Both the position numbers and the translations under genes were made by a program. A DNA stretch of 64,000 nucleotides from an uncultured Oscillospiraceae bacterium. Its GTDB lineage: Bacteria > Bacillota > Clostridia > Oscillospirales > Oscillospiraceae. Below, piece after piece: positions 24,940-33,673 of this stretch. The stretch is taken from the NCBI GenBank assembly GCA_934591845.1, contig CAKTPO010000005.1:1-64000 (forward strand). Direction: 5' to 3'. The stretch's first letter is position 1, and each line of letters opens with the position of its first letter. Under the pieces are notes generated by a model. That model was not told the DNA's origin, did no database searches, and saw only the letters and a program-made list of their open reading frames with translations.

Positions 24940-27026
24940 ATCACCCTTACACGTTTGGAAATATCGTTCGCATCCTCCGGCATATAGAGCTTGAAAATCT
25001 CAAACACGTTGATCTTTTCCGGGCTGGACGCAAAGCCGGAATCCCGGAAGACGGCGCGGAGCGGCTTGCGTTTGGCGATCTCTTTTACCACGCTTTCGGG
25101 AATATTCGCGTCAAAACAGGCGATCAGGTCGCCGTCGTTGTAAGTGTGGACAGTGCAACCGTTGATTTTCTCGGATTTGTAGGGCAGGGACAGCGGCAGA
25201 CCCCAGTCGATCAAACAGCCAAACAGTAAATCCAGGTCGGTGCGGTCCTCTTTGATGTTGGATTCCAGACCGACAAGCATCCCTTGGTCGTAGTCATCCG
25301 GGGCGTAGTAGACATCCTTCATGTTGGTGTCATCCAGCTTGAGGACACGGAAACCAATGTCCAATACTTCCGGATGGAAACGGTAAAAATCTTTGGGATT
25401 TCCGCTTTCGTGGGAAACATTCTCTTTTCTGCCTGTTTCTTTGTCTGTATAGGTGCAGGTCTTCTTAGTAAGTGTTCCGCTATTCCGAACCGATTCTACA
25501 GCTGTCATCACCATTTGGTCATCGGAACCATGGGATGCCTGCATTTCTTCAAGATCTGTCTTATGGACAATATCAATGTCATCTCTAATCTTTTCACCGG
25601 CGCGGCGGATGCGCTCTTTGCCGATTTCGCAGATGTTTTTGTAGCCTGCTTTATAGGCTTCGCTGGATTCATCGCACTTTTCAGGCAGCTGCACCATGAT
25701 GAATTTGCGGTGTCCGCCGTCCTCAGCGTTGAGCTGCATGACAGCGTGGGCGGTGGTGGCGGAACCAGAGAAGAAGTCAAGGATGATAGAGTCTTTTTCT
25801 GTTGCCTGTAGTGAAAGCGCCTTGACTAAGGACTCTGGCTTTGTATAAGAAAAAAATGCTTTGCCAAAAAGATCATACATTTGCTTTGTTCCTTCAGTAT
25901 TCATTCCAACGCTATCCATCCAAGTGGATTGCGGGTTGGTATCTGAATCTAATTCAGAAGCAAAACGTTTTTTCATCGGTCTTTTGGAGGTGTCTTCCGG
26001 AAATACAATTCTATTCTCTGCAATAAGTTGAGCCATCGACTCCGGAATATATGACCATACACGATTATAGTTGGGCTTATAAACTTTCCCTGTTTTAGGA
26101 TCAACCAAATCGTAGTATTGATTGGGTCGCATATCGCCTGTCATGCCTACGGTCAAATCGCCGGTTGTCCACGGGCCGCGTGGATCATTATCAGGGTTAG
26201 AATAGCCTTTATAATCTTTGTCAAAACCGCGGAACGCCTTAAAATCTTTTCCGACATATGCCAGTACATACTCATGATCAGTTGAGCATTTACTCTTATC
26301 AAGCTGTGAAGATGCACGTCTTTTCCAGACAAACGTTGACAAGAAGCATTGTGACCCAAATACTTCGTCACATATTTCTTTCAAATTTGAATATTCATTA
26401 TCGTCGATGCTGATAAAGATAACCCCATCATCCGCCAGCAGATTCCTTGCCAGCATCAGCCGGGAATAAATCATGCTGCACCAGTCGGAATGAAACCGTC
26501 CGTTGGAATCGGTATTCTTGAACAGGCGGTTTTCGTCCTCGTCGTACATTCCCATCTGCTCGTTTTCTTCTTCCTGTGAACGCATGAAATCGTCGGCATA
26601 GATGAAGTCGTTGCCGGTGTTGTACGGCGGGTCGATATAGATCATCTTGACTTTCCCGAGATAGCTTTCCTGCAAGAGCTTGAGGGCTTCCAGATTATCG
26701 CCCTCGATGTAGAGGTTTTCGGTGGTGTCCCAATCCTTGCTCTCTGCCACACAGGGGCGCAGTGTCTTACGGATCGGCTTGTTGGCTTCCACGATTGCCG
26801 CCTTCTTGCCGACCCATGTGAACTCGTATGCCTCGTCGCCGTCCACCACGTCCGGCGAGAGCATCTGTTTCAGCAGCTCAAAGTTGACCGCCCGCTTGTA
26901 CACCTTCTTCTCCGACGTACTGTGTTCCTCGTCCAGCATCTCCGTGACGCAGTTGGGAAACAGGGCGGCAATGCGTTCTATGTTCTGCGCCGTCATATCC
27001 GGCGATTCAAATTTCATCTTTTCCAT
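24936..27026 (-). CDS. mod: Type III DNA methyltransferase, Mod subunit
   Basis: This 696-residue subunit recognises the target and methylates adenine in type III systems. DPPY (132-135, in YIDPPYNTGND) precedes the S-adenosylmethionine site FSGSATTAH (419-427), the order found in the beta class used by Mod. The region between, about 150-400, is the likely target recognition domain. It lacks long repeat tracts of the kind that cause phase variation. The start overlaps the upstream membrane-protein gene by 20 nt. The target sequence cannot be predicted. Confidence 0.95.
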   Translation of the reverse strand: MEKMKFESPDMTAQNIERIAALFPNCVTEMLDEEHSTSEKKVYKRAVNFELLKQMLSPDVVDGDEAYEFTWVGKKAAIVEANKPIRKTLRPCVAESKDWDTTENLYIEGDNLEALKLLQESYLGKVKMIYIDPPYNTGNDFIYADDFMRSQEEENEQMGMYDEDENRLFKNTDSNGRFHSDWCSMIYSRLMLARNLLADDGVIFISIDDNEYSNLKEICDEVFGSQCFLSTFVWKRRASSQLDKSKCSTDHEYVLAYVGKDFKAFRGFDKDYKGYSNPDNDPRGPWTTGDLTVGMTGDMRPNQYYDLVDPKTGKVYKPNYNRVWSYIPESMAQLIAENRIVFPEDTSKRPMKKRFASELDSDTNPQSTWMDSVGMNTEGTKQMYDLFGKAFFSYTKPESLVKALSLQATEKDSIILDFFSGSATTAHAVMQLNAEDGGHRKFIMVQLPEKCDESSEAYKAGYKNICEIGKERIRRAGEKIRDDIDIVHKTDLEEMQASHGSDDQMVMTAVESVRNSGTLTKKTCTYTDKETGRKENVSHESGNPKDFYRFHPEVLDIGFRVLKLDDTNMKDVYYAPDDYDQGMLVGLESNIKEDRTDLDLLFGCLIDWGLPLSLPYKSEKINGCTVHTYNDGDLIACFDANIPESVVKEIAKRKPLRAVFRDSGFASSPEKINVFEIFKLYMPEDANDISKRVRVI

Positions 27027-27906
27027 TTATATCCTCCGTATCTGGGCAAAATTTTTCTTGTTTTCCGGTAAAGTCTATAGTCGCAATGATGTTGCTCTGA
27101 TTCTCTTTTTCTGCTTTCTTAAAAAATACTGGATATTTTTGGACATATGAATTGCCAATCGTATCACTGTATTTTAGTGCGATTTCATAATTACCGTTTG
27201 CAAGAATATCCGCATCTTCACAATATATCTGAAAATAAAAAGAGGAGTCTTTTCTGACCGTATACAAGACTGCGGAACGTTGAATATTTCCTTGTTTATT
27301 AAACGCTATTCTAGTATCAATAGCTGCGCCATTGCCAATATTTTCCGCATCAAATGGCAAAGATAGTAAATGCTTTCTACAAAGCGTCCACGCTTTATTG
27401 CCAGAACTTCGCCATTCATATCCCAAATGTTCAAGACGTTCTTGCTGTTCTTTAGACAATCCATCCATAAACCGAACACCAGATTCCTCGATTACGATGT
27501 ACACTTTTTGGGTTCTAACTTCTTCGTAGTAGTCCTTATCATCCTCTTTATCTGATTTGGTCACATTTTTTCGAAAACCATCTTCAAGCGGGTTATAATG
27601 GTAATGTATATTGTAATATGATAGTGCAAAATAAGGTTTTACTTTGTTTACTTCGTCACTGTGATAGGTCTCTTGCGCCTGCTTTATGGAAAGAAACACG
27701 CCAATAATTGTAACAACGGATGCCAAAATCGTTCCATAAAATGCAAGTGCATCTTTCGCCTCCCACTTTACACTAAAAAATTGAACGGGAGCAGGCTGTT
27801 CATACAGCCAGTTAATACACAGTGGAATATAAACAGTAACAATCAGCATTCCTGCCACAAGAACTACAACTGCAAGTTTCTTATGCTTATGAAAGAATTC
27901 TTTCAA
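27007..27906 (-). CDS. Unrecognised two-helix membrane protein in the restriction operon
   Basis: I do not recognise this 299-residue protein. It has a basic N terminus, a membrane helix at about 9-33 (LAVVVLVAGMLIVTVYIPLC), a short outside loop, a second helix at about 54-74 (FYGTILASVVTIIGVFLSI) and a soluble domain of about 220 residues that should be cytoplasmic. The layout, two N-terminal helices and a large inside domain, is common in membrane-attached components of defence loci. It lies immediately upstream of mod with a 20-nt overlap, and its own start overlaps the preceding small gene by 20 nt, so all five genes form one transcript. Composition matches the island. Confidence 0.75.
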   Translation of the reverse strand: MKEFFHKHKKLAVVVLVAGMLIVTVYIPLCINWLYEQPAPVQFFSVKWEAKDALAFYGTILASVVTIIGVFLSIKQAQETYHSDEVNKVKPYFALSYYNIHYHYNPLEDGFRKNVTKSDKEDDKDYYEEVRTQKVYIVIEESGVRFMDGLSKEQQERLEHLGYEWRSSGNKAWTLCRKHLLSLPFDAENIGNGAAIDTRIAFNKQGNIQRSAVLYTVRKDSSFYFQIYCEDADILANGNYEIALKYSDTIGNSYVQKYPVFFKKAEKENQSNIIATIDFTGKQEKFCPDTEDINGKDEI

Positions 27907-28096
27907 AATACTTCATATTCCTTTCTTCTTTTTTTATCTCTGCATTCATTTCCATCTGCCTGTTAAACTGCCTCTCCCGCCGCATTCTGTTTTCCAATGC
28001 AGCGATCTGCTTTTCAAGCTGCTTCTTCTTTTCGTCCCGCTCGACAGATACTTTCAGGCTTTCGCCAGCCCATGGCAGCAACTTCCATAATAACAT
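27887..28096 (-). CDS. Small coiled-coil protein, first gene of the restriction operon
   Basis: The predicted product is 69 residues from the ATG at 28096. Most of it is a charged amphipathic helix (KKKQLEKQIAALENRMRRE and following) likely to form a coiled coil. The frame extends upstream to 28135, but that ATG lies in the promoter -10 region. GTG at 28099 is an alternative start; the nearest Shine-Dalgarno-like GAAGAAGG is somewhat distant. It overlaps the membrane-protein gene by 20 nt. It could be a partner or regulator, or a translated leader; I do not recognise it. Confidence 0.5.
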   Translation of the reverse strand: MLLWKLLPWAGESLKVSVERDEKKKQLEKQIAALENRMRRERQFNRQMEMNAEIKKEERNMKYFERILS

Positions 28097-28123
28097 CACA
28101 GAAACAGCCCACCTTCTTCGGCA

Positions 28124-28152
28124 ATTATACAACATTTGTTTCTTTTATGCAA
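28124..28152 (-). promoter_or_regulatory. Promoter of the five-gene restriction island operon
   Basis: Minus strand: TTGCAT (28147-28152), a 17-nt spacer and TATAAT (28124-28129). It is the only strong promoter found for the genes leading down to res. Confidence 0.75.
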
Positions 28153-28301
28153 TCACCAACTCCGCAAATACATCGAAACACATCTTTTAGAGGGGCCTGC
28201 CCCATGTAATTTCAGATTTTTACAGAATTCCTGTAATCCTTGTGAATTGAATAACAAATATTCCACTTATCCAATTCCCTTTTCAAAAACTCCAAACACT
28301 A

Positions 28302-28330
28302 TTGAAACACCCCCCGTTTTATGGTATACT
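28302..28330 (+). promoter_or_regulatory. Promoter of ychF
   Basis: TTGAAA (28302-28307), a 17-nt spacer and TATACT (28325-28330). It lies at the GC transition marking the end of the AT-rich island. Confidence 0.7.
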
Positions 28331-28402
28331 AAACCATCATCATGTACCTGGTTTTCCTGTATACGGGAGATACCTGAGAGAATAAAGGAGATTTTAAGCG
28401 AT

Positions 28403-29500
28403 ATGAAATTAGGTATTGTTGGACTGCCCAATGTGGGGAAGTCCACGCTGTTTAACGCCATTACCAATGCGGGGGTTCCTGCGGATAACTATGCGTTTTG
28501 TACCATTGACCCCAATGTGGGGGTGGTGTCGGTGCCGGATGAGCGGTTGGAGTGGTTGGCGCAGCTGCATCAGCCCAAGAAGGTGACACCGGCGGTGGTG
28601 GAGTTTGTGGATATTGCGGGGCTTGTAAAGGGTGCTTCCAAGGGGGAGGGCCTGGGCAATAAGTTTTTGAGCAACATCCGCACCACCGATGCCATTGTCC
28701 ATGTGGTGCGCTGCTTTGAAGACCCCAACGTGACCCATGTGGAGGGTACCACCGACCCGCTGCGGGACATTGACATCATCAATCTGGAACTGGTCATGGC
28801 CGATATTGAAATGGTGGAGCGGCGCATTGACAAGTGCCAGAAAGCGGCCAAGGGCGGCGATAAGCGGTTTGTAAAGGAAGCGGAGCTGTTTACAGAGCTG
28901 CTGGCCCATCTGAATCAGGGCAAGCTGGCCCGGACCTTTGAATGCTCGGAAGATGATGCAGCCCTCATTGCCACCTCGGATCTTCTGACCCTGAAAAAGA
29001 CCATTTATGTGGCCAACCTCTCGGAAGACGAGGTAAACACCCCGGAGCAGAGCCGCCACTATATGGCCGTCAAGAAGTTGGCAGAAGAAGAGGGCAGCCA
29101 GCTGCTGCCCATCTGCGCCAAGCTGGAAGCCGACATTGCAGAGCTGGACGACCCTGAGGAAAAGGCCATGTTTATGGAGGAGCTGGGGGTTCAGGAATCC
29201 GGTCTGGATAAGCTGATCCGCAGCAGCTATGCCTTGCTTGGTCTGATCTCTTTCCTCACCGCCGGTTCTGACGAGTGCCGTGCCTGGACCATCAAGCGGG
29301 GTACCAAGGCCCCTCAGGCCGCGGGCAAGATCCACACGGACTTTGAGCGGGGCTTTATCCGGGCGGAAGTCATTGCCTTTGAGGATATGAAAGCCTGCGG
29401 CACCATGGCCAATGCCAAGGCCAAGGGGCTGGTGCGCAGCGAGGGCAAGGAGTACGTGATGAAAGACGGCGACATTGTAAACTTCCTGTTCAACGTCTAA
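28403..29500 (+). CDS. ychF: Redox-regulated ATPase YchF
   Basis: The 365-residue protein is the universally conserved Obg-family ATPase that associates with ribosomes. Its N terminus, MKLGIVGLPNVGKSTLFNAIT, has a P-loop. NYAFCTIDPN, VDIAGLVKGASKGEGLGNKFL and the TGS domain at the C terminus (ending VMKDGDIVNFLFNV) are all typical. Length is normal. A frame opening at 28136 is longer by 89 codons but crosses the promoter, and homology clearly starts at 28403, after AAAGGAG. A hairpin terminator follows. Confidence 0.96.
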   Translation: MKLGIVGLPNVGKSTLFNAITNAGVPADNYAFCTIDPNVGVVSVPDERLEWLAQLHQPKKVTPAVVEFVDIAGLVKGASKGEGLGNKFLSNIRTTDAIVHVVRCFEDPNVTHVEGTTDPLRDIDIINLELVMADIEMVERRIDKCQKAAKGGDKRFVKEAELFTELLAHLNQGKLARTFECSEDDAALIATSDLLTLKKTIYVANLSEDEVNTPEQSRHYMAVKKLAEEEGSQLLPICAKLEADIAELDDPEEKAMFMEELGVQESGLDKLIRSSYALLGLISFLTAGSDECRAWTIKRGTKAPQAAGKIHTDFERGFIRAEVIAFEDMKACGTMANAKAKGLVRSEGKEYVMKDGDIVNFLFNV

Positions 29501-29517
29501 AACTCCATATGAAACAG

Positions 29518-29545
29518 AGAGGGACGGCGCACAGGCCGTCCCTCT
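29518..29545. terminator. Bidirectional terminator between ychF and the TraX-like gene
   Basis: AGAGGGACGGC (29518-29528) pairs with GCCGTCCCTCT (29535-29545), followed by TTTAAT. The core GGACGGCGCACAGGCCGTCC strongly resembles the dispersed GGAACGGCACATAGGCCGTTCC repeat, so a repeat copy may have been recruited as terminator. Confidence 0.8.
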
Positions 29546-30232
29546 TTAATATAAGTGCAGGATTCCCAGAAGTAGTAGCAGGTGGAGGGGGTAAAACAGG
29601 TAAAAGGCCCGGGAAATCCAGGGGTTTTTGGTGATTTTCTTCCCGGAATACAGGCCGATGGGTACCATGGCCAACAGGGAGAACATCTGCACCGGGATTC
29701 TAATTCCCAAAATATCAATAGGAATACTCCCCATGCACAGGCTCAGCAGGGCCATCCCCAGGGTCTGGGTCAGAGCCGCCCCCGGCTGTCCCCGGGTCAG
29801 GCCGAACAGGGCAATAAGGAGAATGCCGTGCATGCCATAGCTCACCCCCAGCAGTTCCCCCACCAGAGGAAGCAGCAGAAACCAGAAAAGCTTTTCCAAA
29901 ACCCCATGGGCCTGTTCCAGCCGGTCCAGCAGCACTCCGCCCAGGAGCAGCGTAAACAGCACGTTCTGGCCCTGCCAGATGGCCTGGGGGTAAAAGGCCA
30001 GGTCATAAATGGGCTCCGTGAGCAGGGCCATCAGGGCCAGGCGGCCAAAGTACCGCCGCCGGTTCCGGGTATGGGCCAGGCCCTCGGAAATCAGGAAGCA
30101 GTAAATGGGAAAGGCCAGCCGCCCCAAGGCCCGATACCACAAACTTTTTCCGAACAGCAGCGCCCAGTGGTCCACCAGCATGGCCCCGCAGGCCAAAAGC
30201 TTTAGTCCCTCCTGGGGTATGGGCTTTTTCAT
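29546..30232 (-). CDS. TraX-family membrane protein
   Basis: This 228-residue protein is predicted to have about seven or eight membrane helices. The N-terminal pattern (GLKLLACGAMLVDHWALLFG, RALGRLAFPIYCFLISEG) is that of the TraX family, named for the acetylase of F pilin. Chromosomal Firmicute members are thought to be acyltransferases of unknown substrate. The start at 30232 follows AGGGGGTGAG; sixteen upstream codons in frame lack support and contain part of the promoter region. A promoter lies directly upstream, divergent from the radical SAM gene. Confidence 0.82.
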   Translation of the reverse strand: MKKPIPQEGLKLLACGAMLVDHWALLFGKSLWYRALGRLAFPIYCFLISEGLAHTRNRRRYFGRLALMALLTEPIYDLAFYPQAIWQGQNVLFTLLLGGVLLDRLEQAHGVLEKLFWFLLLPLVGELLGVSYGMHGILLIALFGLTRGQPGAALTQTLGMALLSLCMGSIPIDILGIRIPVQMFSLLAMVPIGLYSGKKITKNPWISRAFYLFYPLHLLLLLGILHLY

Positions 30233-30259
30233 TCTCTCACCCCCTGTAAAGTCCAGAAA

Positions 30260-30288
30260 ATTATAGCAGACTTCTTCCAAAGAAGCAA
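30260..30288 (-). promoter_or_regulatory. Promoter of the TraX-like gene
   Basis: Minus strand: TTGCTT (30283-30288), a 17-nt spacer and TATAAT (30260-30265). Confidence 0.7.
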
Positions 30289-30312
30289 GTTTTCAAAAGA
30301 AAGGAGTCCATT

Positions 30313-31209
30313 TTGATCACCGTCAACGACTATTATCGCCAACGCTTCGGCTGCAAGGTTTACAAGCTGTCCCTGGACGGAGGCTTTACCTGCCCCAACC
30401 GGGACGGGACGTTGGCTACCGGCGGGTGCCGGTTTTGTTCCGGGGCAGGCAGCGGAGAATTCGCCGCCCCGGACTGCCAGGACATTTCCCGGCAACTGGA
30501 ACAGGCCAAGCAAAAAGTTGCGGGAAAATGCAAGGATGGGAAATACCTGAGCTACTTCCAGTCCTTTACCAATACCTACGGCCCCCCGGAACGGCTGGAA
30601 GCTCTTTACCGGGCCGCCATTGCCCCGGAGGAAATCGTGGGGCTTTCCGTGGCCACCCGGCCCGACTGCCTGGGGCCGGAGGTGCTGGATGTGCTGAGCC
30701 GCATTCAGCAGGAAACCTACGTCAGTGTGGAACTGGGGCTGCAAACCATCCACGATGCCACCGCCCGGGCCATGAACCGGCAGTATGACACCGGAATCTA
30801 TTTTGAAGCCCTGAACCAGCTGAGGCAGCGCAATATTGAAACCGTGACACACCTGATCCTGGGGCTTCCTGGGGAGACAGAGGAGCAAATGGTAGAATCT
30901 GCCCGGGCCGTGGGAGCGGCCGGAAGCCACGGGGTCAAATTTCACCTGCTCCATGTGGTGCGCTCCGCCCCCTTGGCAGAAGATTATTTGCAGGGGAAAT
31001 TCCAATGCCTGACCCTGGAGGAATACGGGAGGATCCTGACCAATTGCATCAGTGTTCTCCCCCAGAAGACTGTCATCCACCGCATCACCGGTGACGGCCC
31101 CCGGCGGGAGCTATTGGCCCCTCTATGGTCCCTGGATAAGAAACGGGTGCTGAATTATTTGAATAACTTGCTTCGTACCTCTGGACAATTGGAAGAAACT
31201 GGTTTATAA
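30313..31209 (+). CDS. Radical SAM protein, TIGR01212 / YhcC-type
   Basis: A 298-residue radical S-adenosylmethionine enzyme. The cluster cysteines are in FTCPNRDGTL and GGCRFCSGAG, the spaced form used by the TIGR01212 family in place of the plain CxxxCxxC. The core barrel motifs FQSFTNTYGP, SVATRPDCLG, VELGLQTIHD and HLILGLPGET are present. The substrate of this family is not established. The start is TTG at 30313, with AAAGGAGT 6-8 nt upstream and no better candidate. Confidence 0.92.
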   Translation: MITVNDYYRQRFGCKVYKLSLDGGFTCPNRDGTLATGGCRFCSGAGSGEFAAPDCQDISRQLEQAKQKVAGKCKDGKYLSYFQSFTNTYGPPERLEALYRAAIAPEEIVGLSVATRPDCLGPEVLDVLSRIQQETYVSVELGLQTIHDATARAMNRQYDTGIYFEALNQLRQRNIETVTHLILGLPGETEEQMVESARAVGAAGSHGVKFHLLHVVRSAPLAEDYLQGKFQCLTLEEYGRILTNCISVLPQKTVIHRITGDGPRRELLAPLWSLDKKRVLNYLNNLLRTSGQLEETGL

Positions 31210-31210
31210 T
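31182..31210 (+). promoter_or_regulatory. Promoter of the MFS transporter gene
   Basis: TGGACA (31182-31187), a 17-nt spacer and TATAAT (31205-31210). It lies within the end of the radical SAM gene, with the -10 overlapping its stop codon. Confidence 0.65.
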
Positions 31211-31248
31211 AATAGCACAAAAAAACCGTTGATCCGGGAGGACATTTT

Positions 31249-32568
31249 ATGAAACTCGACACCAAGCGAACAGTCCTGGTGGGCTTTGCCTTTCTCTCCA
31301 TCTGCGCTTTCTGGCAGATGTACGACAACCTGGTGCCGCTGATCCTGACCAATACCTTTCATCTGAACGAAACCCTCTCCGGCGCCATTATGGCGGCGGA
31401 CAATGTTTTGGCCCTGTTCCTGCTGCCTCTGTTTGGCGGACTCTCCGACAAGTGCAAAAGCCCCCTGGGCCGCCGCAGACCCTTGATCCTTTTTGGCACT
31501 TTGACCGCCATCGTTCTGATGCTGATGCTGCCGTTGCTTGCTGACAGCTACCACGCCGCCCCCAAGACCGGCACCCTGGCCCTGTTTATCTGCGCCCTGG
31601 GTCTGCTGCTCATTGCCATGGGTACATACCGCAGCCCCGCCGTGGCATTGATGCCGGACATTACCCCCAAGCCCCTGCGCTCCAAGGCCAACGCCATCAT
31701 TAATCTGATGGGTGCCATCGGCGGCATTTGCTATCTGCTGGTGACCACCTTCCTGTACCGGGTCAAGTCTGATAACTACGTCAGCTTCTTCCCCCTATTC
31801 GCCATTGTAGCCGGGATCATGGCCGCAGCCCTGGCGGTCATCATGTTCCTGGTCAACGAACCGGAACTGGTAAAGCGGCAGCAGGCGTATGAAAAGAAGC
31901 ACCCGGAAGACGATCTTTCCCAGCACACCGAATCCGGCGAGACCCTGCCCGCCGATGTAAAGCGGAGCCTGACTTTCCTGCTGATTTCCATCAGCCTGTG
32001 GTTCGTAGGCTATAACGGCATTACCACCTGGTTCTCCGTTTACGCCGAAAACGTCTGGGGCATGAGCCTGGGCCAGGCCAACACCTGCCTGACCATCGCC
32101 ACTGGCGGTGCCATCCTCAGCTATATTCCCATCGGTGCCCTGGCCAGTAAAATTGGCCGGAGAAAGACCATCCGCATGGGTACCCTGCTGCTCTCCGGCA
32201 GCTTCCTGGGCGGGTATCTGCTGACCGTTGCCATCCACGGTTTCAGCCCTGTTCTCTACGTTCTGTTTCTGTTGGTGGGCCTTGCCTGGGCGGCCATCAA
32301 TGTCAACAGTCTGCCCATGGTGGTGGAAATGTGCAAAGGCAGCGAGGTGGGCAAGTTTACGGGGCTCTACTACACCTTCTCCATGTCCGCCCAGATCGTG
32401 ACCCCCATTGTGGCCGGTTGGCTCCTGCGCAATGTGAGCTACCACACCCTGTTCCCCTATGCCTCTATCTTTGTGTTCGCCTCTTTCCTGACCATGGGCT
32501 TTGTCCGCCACGGTGACAACCGGGTGGCCATGCGCCGGGGGTTGGAAGCCTACGACGTAGAGGACTAA
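31249..32568 (+). CDS. MFS transporter, GPH/sucrose-symporter-like
   Basis: The 439-residue membrane carrier has about twelve helices in two halves with a cytoplasmic central loop near 205-240. The first-half signature GGLSDKCKSPLGRRRPLILFG and the second-half ASKIGRRKTIRMG fit the major facilitator superfamily. The RRRP segment and the overall N terminus resemble sugar:cation symporters of the SUT/GPH type. A sugar or glycoside is the likely substrate, but nothing nearby specifies it. The start follows GGGAGG. Confidence 0.85.
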   Translation: MKLDTKRTVLVGFAFLSICAFWQMYDNLVPLILTNTFHLNETLSGAIMAADNVLALFLLPLFGGLSDKCKSPLGRRRPLILFGTLTAIVLMLMLPLLADSYHAAPKTGTLALFICALGLLLIAMGTYRSPAVALMPDITPKPLRSKANAIINLMGAIGGICYLLVTTFLYRVKSDNYVSFFPLFAIVAGIMAAALAVIMFLVNEPELVKRQQAYEKKHPEDDLSQHTESGETLPADVKRSLTFLLISISLWFVGYNGITTWFSVYAENVWGMSLGQANTCLTIATGGAILSYIPIGALASKIGRRKTIRMGTLLLSGSFLGGYLLTVAIHGFSPVLYVLFLLVGLAWAAINVNSLPMVVEMCKGSEVGKFTGLYYTFSMSAQIVTPIVAGWLLRNVSYHTLFPYASIFVFASFLTMGFVRHGDNRVAMRRGLEAYDVED

Positions 32569-32600
32569 GGAACCTCTGAATATGTCATTCCGCAGCTACC
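32566..32600. repeat. Fragments of two repeat families
   Basis: TAAGGAACCTCTGAATA resembles one end of the MITE-like family, and ATGTCATTCCGCAGC the left end of the TGTCATTCCGA family. Both are truncated. Confidence 0.4.
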
Positions 32601-32630
32601 GCTGCTAATTAAAAAAGGAAGCGAAAAAAA

Positions 32631-33452
32631 ATGTTGGTTCTGATTCTGATTGTTCTTATTTGTATGCTGCTCCACGTGCTTTGCCTGCGGGGCCGGAGAA
32701 ACCACCCCGGTATGGCAGCCTTTCGTGGGAAATACTATGCCCACCGGGGCCTCCACGATGAAACCAAGCCGGAAAACAGCATGGCCGCCTTTGCCGCCGC
32801 TCTGGAAAAGGGCTACGGCATCGAATTTGACCTGCATCTTCTAAAGGACGGCACCCTGGCCGTCATGCACGACTCGGATTTAAAGCGCACCACCGGCCAG
32901 GAGGGTACCATGGAGGACCTGACGGCCCGGGACCTGACAAACTACCATTTGGGCGGCACCGACCAGGTGATCCCCACCTTCCGGCAGGTGCTGGATTTAT
33001 TCCAGGGCGAAGCCCCTCTGATCATTGAGCTGAAAACCAAGGACGGCAACGCCGATGCCCTGACGGAGGCCACCGTAGAAATGCTCAAAGACTACCAGGG
33101 GCCTTACTGCCTGGAATCCTTTGACCCCCGGTGCATCCGGTATCTGAAAAAGCACCACCCCCAGCTGATCCGGGGCCAGCTTTCCGAGGATTCCGTAAAG
33201 CGGGACAAAGACCACTCCTGGCCCGTCCGGTTCCTGTTCAGCTACTACTTAGAAAACTTCCTCACGGTGCCGGACTTTATCGCCTACCGGTTTGAGGACC
33301 GGGAGACCGTCAGCAATACCATTTGCCGCAAGCTCTGGGGTATGGAGGGTGTCAGCTGGACCATCCGCAGCCCGGAGGACTTCAAAACCGCCGTACAAGA
33401 GGGATGGCTGCCCATTTTCGAGGGCTTTGACCCCTATGCCCTGGGACTGTAA
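32631..33452 (+). CDS. Membrane-anchored glycerophosphodiester phosphodiesterase
   Basis: This 273-residue enzyme would split glycerophosphodiesters into glycerol-3-phosphate and an alcohol. An N-terminal membrane helix (residues 2-19) anchors it, and the GDPD domain follows. YYAHRGLHDETKPENSMAAF contains the catalytic His-Arg and the PEN motif. GIEFDLHLLKDG provides the metal-binding Glu and Asp, and VMHDSDLKRTT carries the second His. FDPRCIRYL and EGVSWTIR follow in family order. A fragment of the MITE-like and TGTCATTCC repeats lies between it and the transporter gene. Confidence 0.92.
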   Translation: MLVLILIVLICMLLHVLCLRGRRNHPGMAAFRGKYYAHRGLHDETKPENSMAAFAAALEKGYGIEFDLHLLKDGTLAVMHDSDLKRTTGQEGTMEDLTARDLTNYHLGGTDQVIPTFRQVLDLFQGEAPLIIELKTKDGNADALTEATVEMLKDYQGPYCLESFDPRCIRYLKKHHPQLIRGQLSEDSVKRDKDHSWPVRFLFSYYLENFLTVPDFIAYRFEDRETVSNTICRKLWGMEGVSWTIRSPEDFKTAVQEGWLPIFEGFDPYALGL

Positions 33453-33618
33453 GACAGCTTATTCACATTTTCGTAGAATTTTGTTTTCATTTCCGCTATT
33501 TGCTGTTCAAATCCCTCCGGTATCTTAATAACAGAAAGGTTGCGGAAGCCGTGAGCCGCTCCCTTTCCTTTCCGTAGATCCTCTTTTCTACCTCTCTTCT
33601 TTCTATTCCTTTTGCAAG

Positions 33619-33651
33619 AAAACCCCCGCTGAAAGCCACAGCGGGGGTTTT
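33619..33651. terminator. Bidirectional terminator
   Basis: AAAACCCCCGCTG (33619-33631) pairs with CAGCGGGGGTTTT (33639-33651), between the convergent phosphodiesterase and Noc/ParB-like genes. The 165 bp before it (33453-33618) shows no other feature. Confidence 0.92.
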
Positions 33652-33673
33652 CGTCTGTCTGAAAAAAGCCCTT

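Noticed and set aside
20807..27026. Phase-variable tract in mod or res
   Set aside because: No long mono-, di- or tetranucleotide repeats were seen in the reading frames.
28136..28402. N-terminal extension of YchF
   Set aside because: The frame is open, but the promoter and Shine-Dalgarno lie inside it and family homology begins at 28403.
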